A DNA stretch of 64,000 nucleotides, taken from the NCBI GenBank assembly GCA_030681035.1, contig JAUXUI010000035.1, positions 1 to 64,000 of the forward strand, in the 5' to 3' direction. The position numbers and the translations under genes are program-made. This document shows positions 61,488 through 64,000 of the stretch, one piece after another (positions within the stretch are counted from its first letter, which is position 1; each line of letters starts with the position of its first letter). The notes under the pieces are model-generated. The model had not been told where the DNA came from, did no database searches, and saw only the letters and a list, made by a program, of their open reading frames with translations. This stretch comes from Lysobacteraceae bacterium. Its GTDB lineage: Bacteria > Pseudomonadota > Gammaproteobacteria > Xanthomonadales > Xanthomonadaceae.

Positions 61488-63683
61488 TCATGCCGTGACC
61501 TCGCCCAGCAGGCGCACGATATCGGCCTCAAGCAGCCGGATTTCGTCCTCGATCACCGCCAGCTCGCGTGGCGGCTCGTAGCGGTAAAAGTGGCGGTTGA
61601 GCGGGATTTCGTAGCCGATCTTGGTCTTGCTATGGTCGATCCAGGCATCTGCCACGTGGGGCAGCACTTCGCGCTCGAAATAGGCCTGGATGCTTTCTTT
61701 CAGCGACACGTTTTCGGTGTCGCGCAGTTCGGCATCGGGTTCGGCCTCGTCATCGCGGTTGCGACAGATTTCGGCGGTTTCGTCGCGCTCGGAGAGCGCG
61801 CTGACCATGGCCTTTAGTTCGGCGGCGGACAGGCGCACGTTCAGTTCGCGATCCACGGGCTTGAGGCTGTCCAGAAACACTTTACGGTCGTTGATCTGCT
61901 CTGGGTGGCGCTTGGCAAACTCGGCCAGCAGATCGCGAATTTGCTGCTGGCGTTTTTCACCAGCGGCGATATCGAGCAGGCGCACGGACTCAATCTTCTT
62001 GGCGCTGGTGGCGAGGTTTTTGAAGGCGGTTTCGTCTTCCAGCCGGGCCAGACGCTCGGGTGTGGCGTGGAAACTCAGGCGTAAGGGGCGCTCGACGGTG
62101 ATCTTGTGGTAACCGAAGTCCTCGTTGTCGAACACCTTGCTGACCACCAGTTGCTTCCACTGTTGGCCTTGCGGCGCATCGCCCGTGGGCGCCGTGTTGG
62201 CGACGGTGACCACCTTGCCATCTTTGTCGAACAGCACCCAGCGGCTGGCCCCATCCTGAAAGTGGCCATGCAGGCCAGTGATGTCGCCGATGTAGTCCGG
62301 GTCTTTGGGCTTGTCGGTCGGGTCGCCAATGCGGCGGCGCTTGTTGCCCAGGCTTTTCTCCATCGGCACCCAGTGGTTGCGCGCGTCGATGAGTTGCACC
62401 TTGCCCTTGCGATGCGGCTCCTTGCGGTTGGACAGCACCCAGATATAGGTGCTGATGCCGGTGTTGTAAAACAGTTGATCCGGCATCGCGACTACGGCTT
62501 CGAGCCAGTCGTTTTCGATGATCCAGCGGCGGATTTCCGATTCGCCACCACCGGCATCGCCGGTGAACAAGGGCGAGCCATTGAACACAATGCCGATGCG
62601 GCTGCCGCCTTCTTCTGCGCGGCGCATCTTGTCGATCATGTGTTGCAGGAACAGCAAGGCGCCATCGTTGATGCGCGGGGTGCCCGCGCCAAAGCGGCCT
62701 TGGTAGCCGAGGGTGTCACGCTCGTGTTCGATGTAGCGTTGCTGCTGCTTCCACTCCACGCCAAAGGGTGGGTTGGCCAGCATGTAATCGAAGCTGCGCT
62801 TCTGGCCTTGTTCGTCGCGGGCGTGGGCGTCCTTGGTGAAGGTGTCGCCCATGGCGATGTTGTCGGCGTCTTCGCCCTTGATAAGCATGTCGGAGCGGCA
62901 GACGGCCCAGGCTTCGTCGTTCCAGTCCTGCCCGTACAAATGCGGCTTGGCCTCGCTGTTGAGGTCGCGGATGTATTTTTCGGCCACCGACAACATGCCG
63001 CCCGTGCCGCAGGCCGGGTCATAGATGGTTTTAACGACGTGGCTGCGGCGCAAATCCTGCTCGGGGGATAGCAGCAGGTTGACCATCAGCTTGATGACTT
63101 CACGCGGGGTGAAATGCTCCCCGGCTTCCTCGTTGGATTGCTCCGCGCCAATCCGGATCAACTCTTCAAATACATAGCCCATTTGCATGGCGGCCTGGTC
63201 GGCCGACAAACTGGCAAAGCTCAGATCAAAAGTAGCGAACTTCTGGATGACCTGAAACAACAGGTTCTTTTCGGCCATTTTGCTGATCTGCTCACCAAAC
63301 TTGAAGTGATCAAAGATGGCGCGGATGTTGGGCGAGTAGCCGTTGATGTAGCTGTTGAGGTTGGGGGCGAGGTTGCTGGGGTCGTCCAACAGAGAGTTGT
63401 GCCCCTTTTGCGACGGCGCCAATTCCAGCTTGGACAGGTTGTAGAACGGATAACCGGTGGCCGACTGCATCACGCTGCGGATGATGCTTTCGGGTTTGCC
63501 TTTGTATTGATTGAACGTTTCCAATGCTAGGGCCTTGGTGGGCGCCAGCAGGCAATCGAAACGACGCAATACCGTGAGCGGGAGAATGACCTTGCGGTAT
63601 TCGTTGCGCTTGTATGGCCCGCGCAACAGGTTGCAGATGCTCCATATGTCGTTGGCAAGCTGGCGGTGGGTTTCAGTACTCAT
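61488..63683 (-). CDS. hsdM: Type I restriction enzyme methyltransferase subunit (locus 2)
   Basis: A 731-aa HsdM, using the ATG at 63683 (MSTETHRQLANDIW); an upstream in-frame start would add 18 unlikely residues. N-terminal 'LPLTVLRRFDCLLAPTKALA', family signature '[18 protein letters not shown]', SAM site '[16 protein letters not shown]' (about 220), catalytic '[10 protein letters not shown]' (about 302). It is about 120 aa longer than locus-1 HsdM, with the extra part in the C-terminal half ('LLDIAAGEKRQQQIRDLLAE'). The end 'IGYEIPLNRHFYRYEPPREL' matches locus 1. Confidence 0.94.
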   Translation of the reverse strand: MSTETHRQLANDIWSICNLLRGPYKRNEYRKVILPLTVLRRFDCLLAPTKALALETFNQYKGKPESIIRSVMQSATGYPFYNLSKLELAPSQKGHNSLLDDPSNLAPNLNSYINGYSPNIRAIFDHFKFGEQISKMAEKNLLFQVIQKFATFDLSFASLSADQAAMQMGYVFEELIRIGAEQSNEEAGEHFTPREVIKLMVNLLLSPEQDLRRSHVVKTIYDPACGTGGMLSVAEKYIRDLNSEAKPHLYGQDWNDEAWAVCRSDMLIKGEDADNIAMGDTFTKDAHARDEQGQKRSFDYMLANPPFGVEWKQQQRYIEHERDTLGYQGRFGAGTPRINDGALLFLQHMIDKMRRAEEGGSRIGIVFNGSPLFTGDAGGGESEIRRWIIENDWLEAVVAMPDQLFYNTGISTYIWVLSNRKEPHRKGKVQLIDARNHWVPMEKSLGNKRRRIGDPTDKPKDPDYIGDITGLHGHFQDGASRWVLFDKDGKVVTVANTAPTGDAPQGQQWKQLVVSKVFDNEDFGYHKITVERPLRLSFHATPERLARLEDETAFKNLATSAKKIESVRLLDIAAGEKRQQQIRDLLAEFAKRHPEQINDRKVFLDSLKPVDRELNVRLSAAELKAMVSALSERDETAEICRNRDDEAEPDAELRDTENVSLKESIQAYFEREVLPHVADAWIDHSKTKIGYEIPLNRHFYRYEPPRELAVIEDEIRLLEADIVRLLGEVTA

Positions 63684-63925
63684 TCGGTGGTTTCGCATCC
63701 TGTTCTGCGTGGGTCGTTCTCGCCAGACGTGCCGCACGCGTTGATAGTTGCTTCACCCTGGCCTGCGGGTATCGAGCGAACGCAGCGAGGCCGACGCCGA
63801 TCCGTCGTCACGCCACGAATATGCGATTGCACATACTAACCAACTACCAGCCTCCACGGAGGGGCTGTCGGCTGATAGTCGCAGCACGAGCGAACGGCTG
63901 GCGCGTGAAGTCGCACTCTCGCCGA
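63684..63925. other. Upstream region of the RM2 operon, no gene seen
   Basis: This stretch should hold the hsdM promoter of locus 2. A short palindrome 'cctccacggagg' lies at about 63852-63863, a possible operator. A 17-bp segment at 63763-63779 ('ctgcgggtatcgagcga') differs in one base from the last codons of gspE at 54704-54720, which may be a junction scar or chance. Confidence 0.5.
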
Positions 63926-64000
63926 CGACTGGCAACCCGGCCTGCGCTTCGCCCGGCCGCATCCCGACGCCGGCCGCAGTGGCGGCTACAGCGGCCGCAC
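63926..64000 (+). pseudogene. Second copy of the 3' part of gspE (cut by window end)
   Basis: These 75 bp match gspE positions 54466-54540 with three mismatches, in the same orientation, and encode 'DDWQPGLRFARPHPDAGRSG' then 'GYSGRTG'. No gspE 5' part precedes it. The RM2 island is therefore bracketed by direct copies of gspE sequence. What follows lies outside the window. Confidence 0.85.

Noticed and set aside
63763-63779. 17-bp near-match to the last codons of gspE as an attachment site
   Set aside because: Too short and imperfect (16/17) to claim; it could be chance in GC-rich DNA. The 75-bp match at 63926-64000 is the better-supported border signal.

Overview
The window is high-GC DNA from a gammaproteobacterium, most likely of the order Xanthomonadales (Lysobacterales). 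The evidence is the divergent trxA/rhlB pair, a gspC-D-E type II secretion operon, the PTS remnant EIIA(Man)-HPr-EI without a sugar permease, malate synthase/isocitrate lyase behind a LysR regulator, and many REP-type palindromes with a REP-associated tyrosine transposase. The assignment rests on gene content and order, not on a search.

Layout. 0.3-2.7 kb: regulatory PTS. 3.0-3.8 kb: exonuclease III. 3.8-8.1 kb (minus): MacAB-like ABC exporter operon. 8.2-10.3 kb (minus): M17 aminopeptidase and HAD phosphatase. 10.8-13.9 kb: TIR-TM-TPR protein, apparently lacking an ATG, then a lipoprotein. 14.0-16.5 kb: RAYT transposase between inverted REPs, an AI-2E family permease, and a truncated RAYT copy. 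16.6-17.3 kb: two-gene toxin-antitoxin-like pair. 17.3-21.3 kb: glyoxylate shunt and its regulator. 21.7-25.9 kb and 37.1-40.5 kb: reductive pyrimidine catabolism (PreT, PreA, beta-ureidopropionase; NCS1 transporter, dihydropyrimidinase), split by an 11-kb insertion. That insertion is a type I restriction-modification island bounded by two inverted ~190-bp MITE-like repeats. 40.7-48 kb: a probable split-borosin RiPP locus and two S9 prolyl-oligopeptidase-family genes. 48.0-54.7 kb: thioredoxin, RhlB helicase and gspC-D-E. 54.8-63.7 kb: a second type I RM island, after which a second copy of the 3' part of gspE begins at the window edge.

Two systems stand out. First, a 79-aa peptide resembling split-borosin precursors (43222-43461) lies 8 bp before an 837-aa protein. 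That protein joins a signal peptide, a periplasmic TPR region, one membrane helix, a GGDEF domain and a C-terminal borosin-type alpha-N-methyltransferase domain. Two prolyl-oligopeptidase-family genes are transcribed away from it; fungal borosin pathways use enzymes of that superfamily. Second, both type I RM loci share the order hsdM - small hairpin RNA locus - Abi_2/AbiF-type HEPN protein - hsdS - accessory gene(s) - hsdR. Each has a promoter-like element and a hairpin plus U-tract immediately before the Abi start, in two tandem copies at the second locus. This suggests an RNA-controlled HEPN toxin wired into restriction-modification operons. Accessory cargo is an XRE-ImmA/IrrE protease with a DUF4411 (PIN-like) protein at locus 1 and an FRG-domain protein at locus 2.
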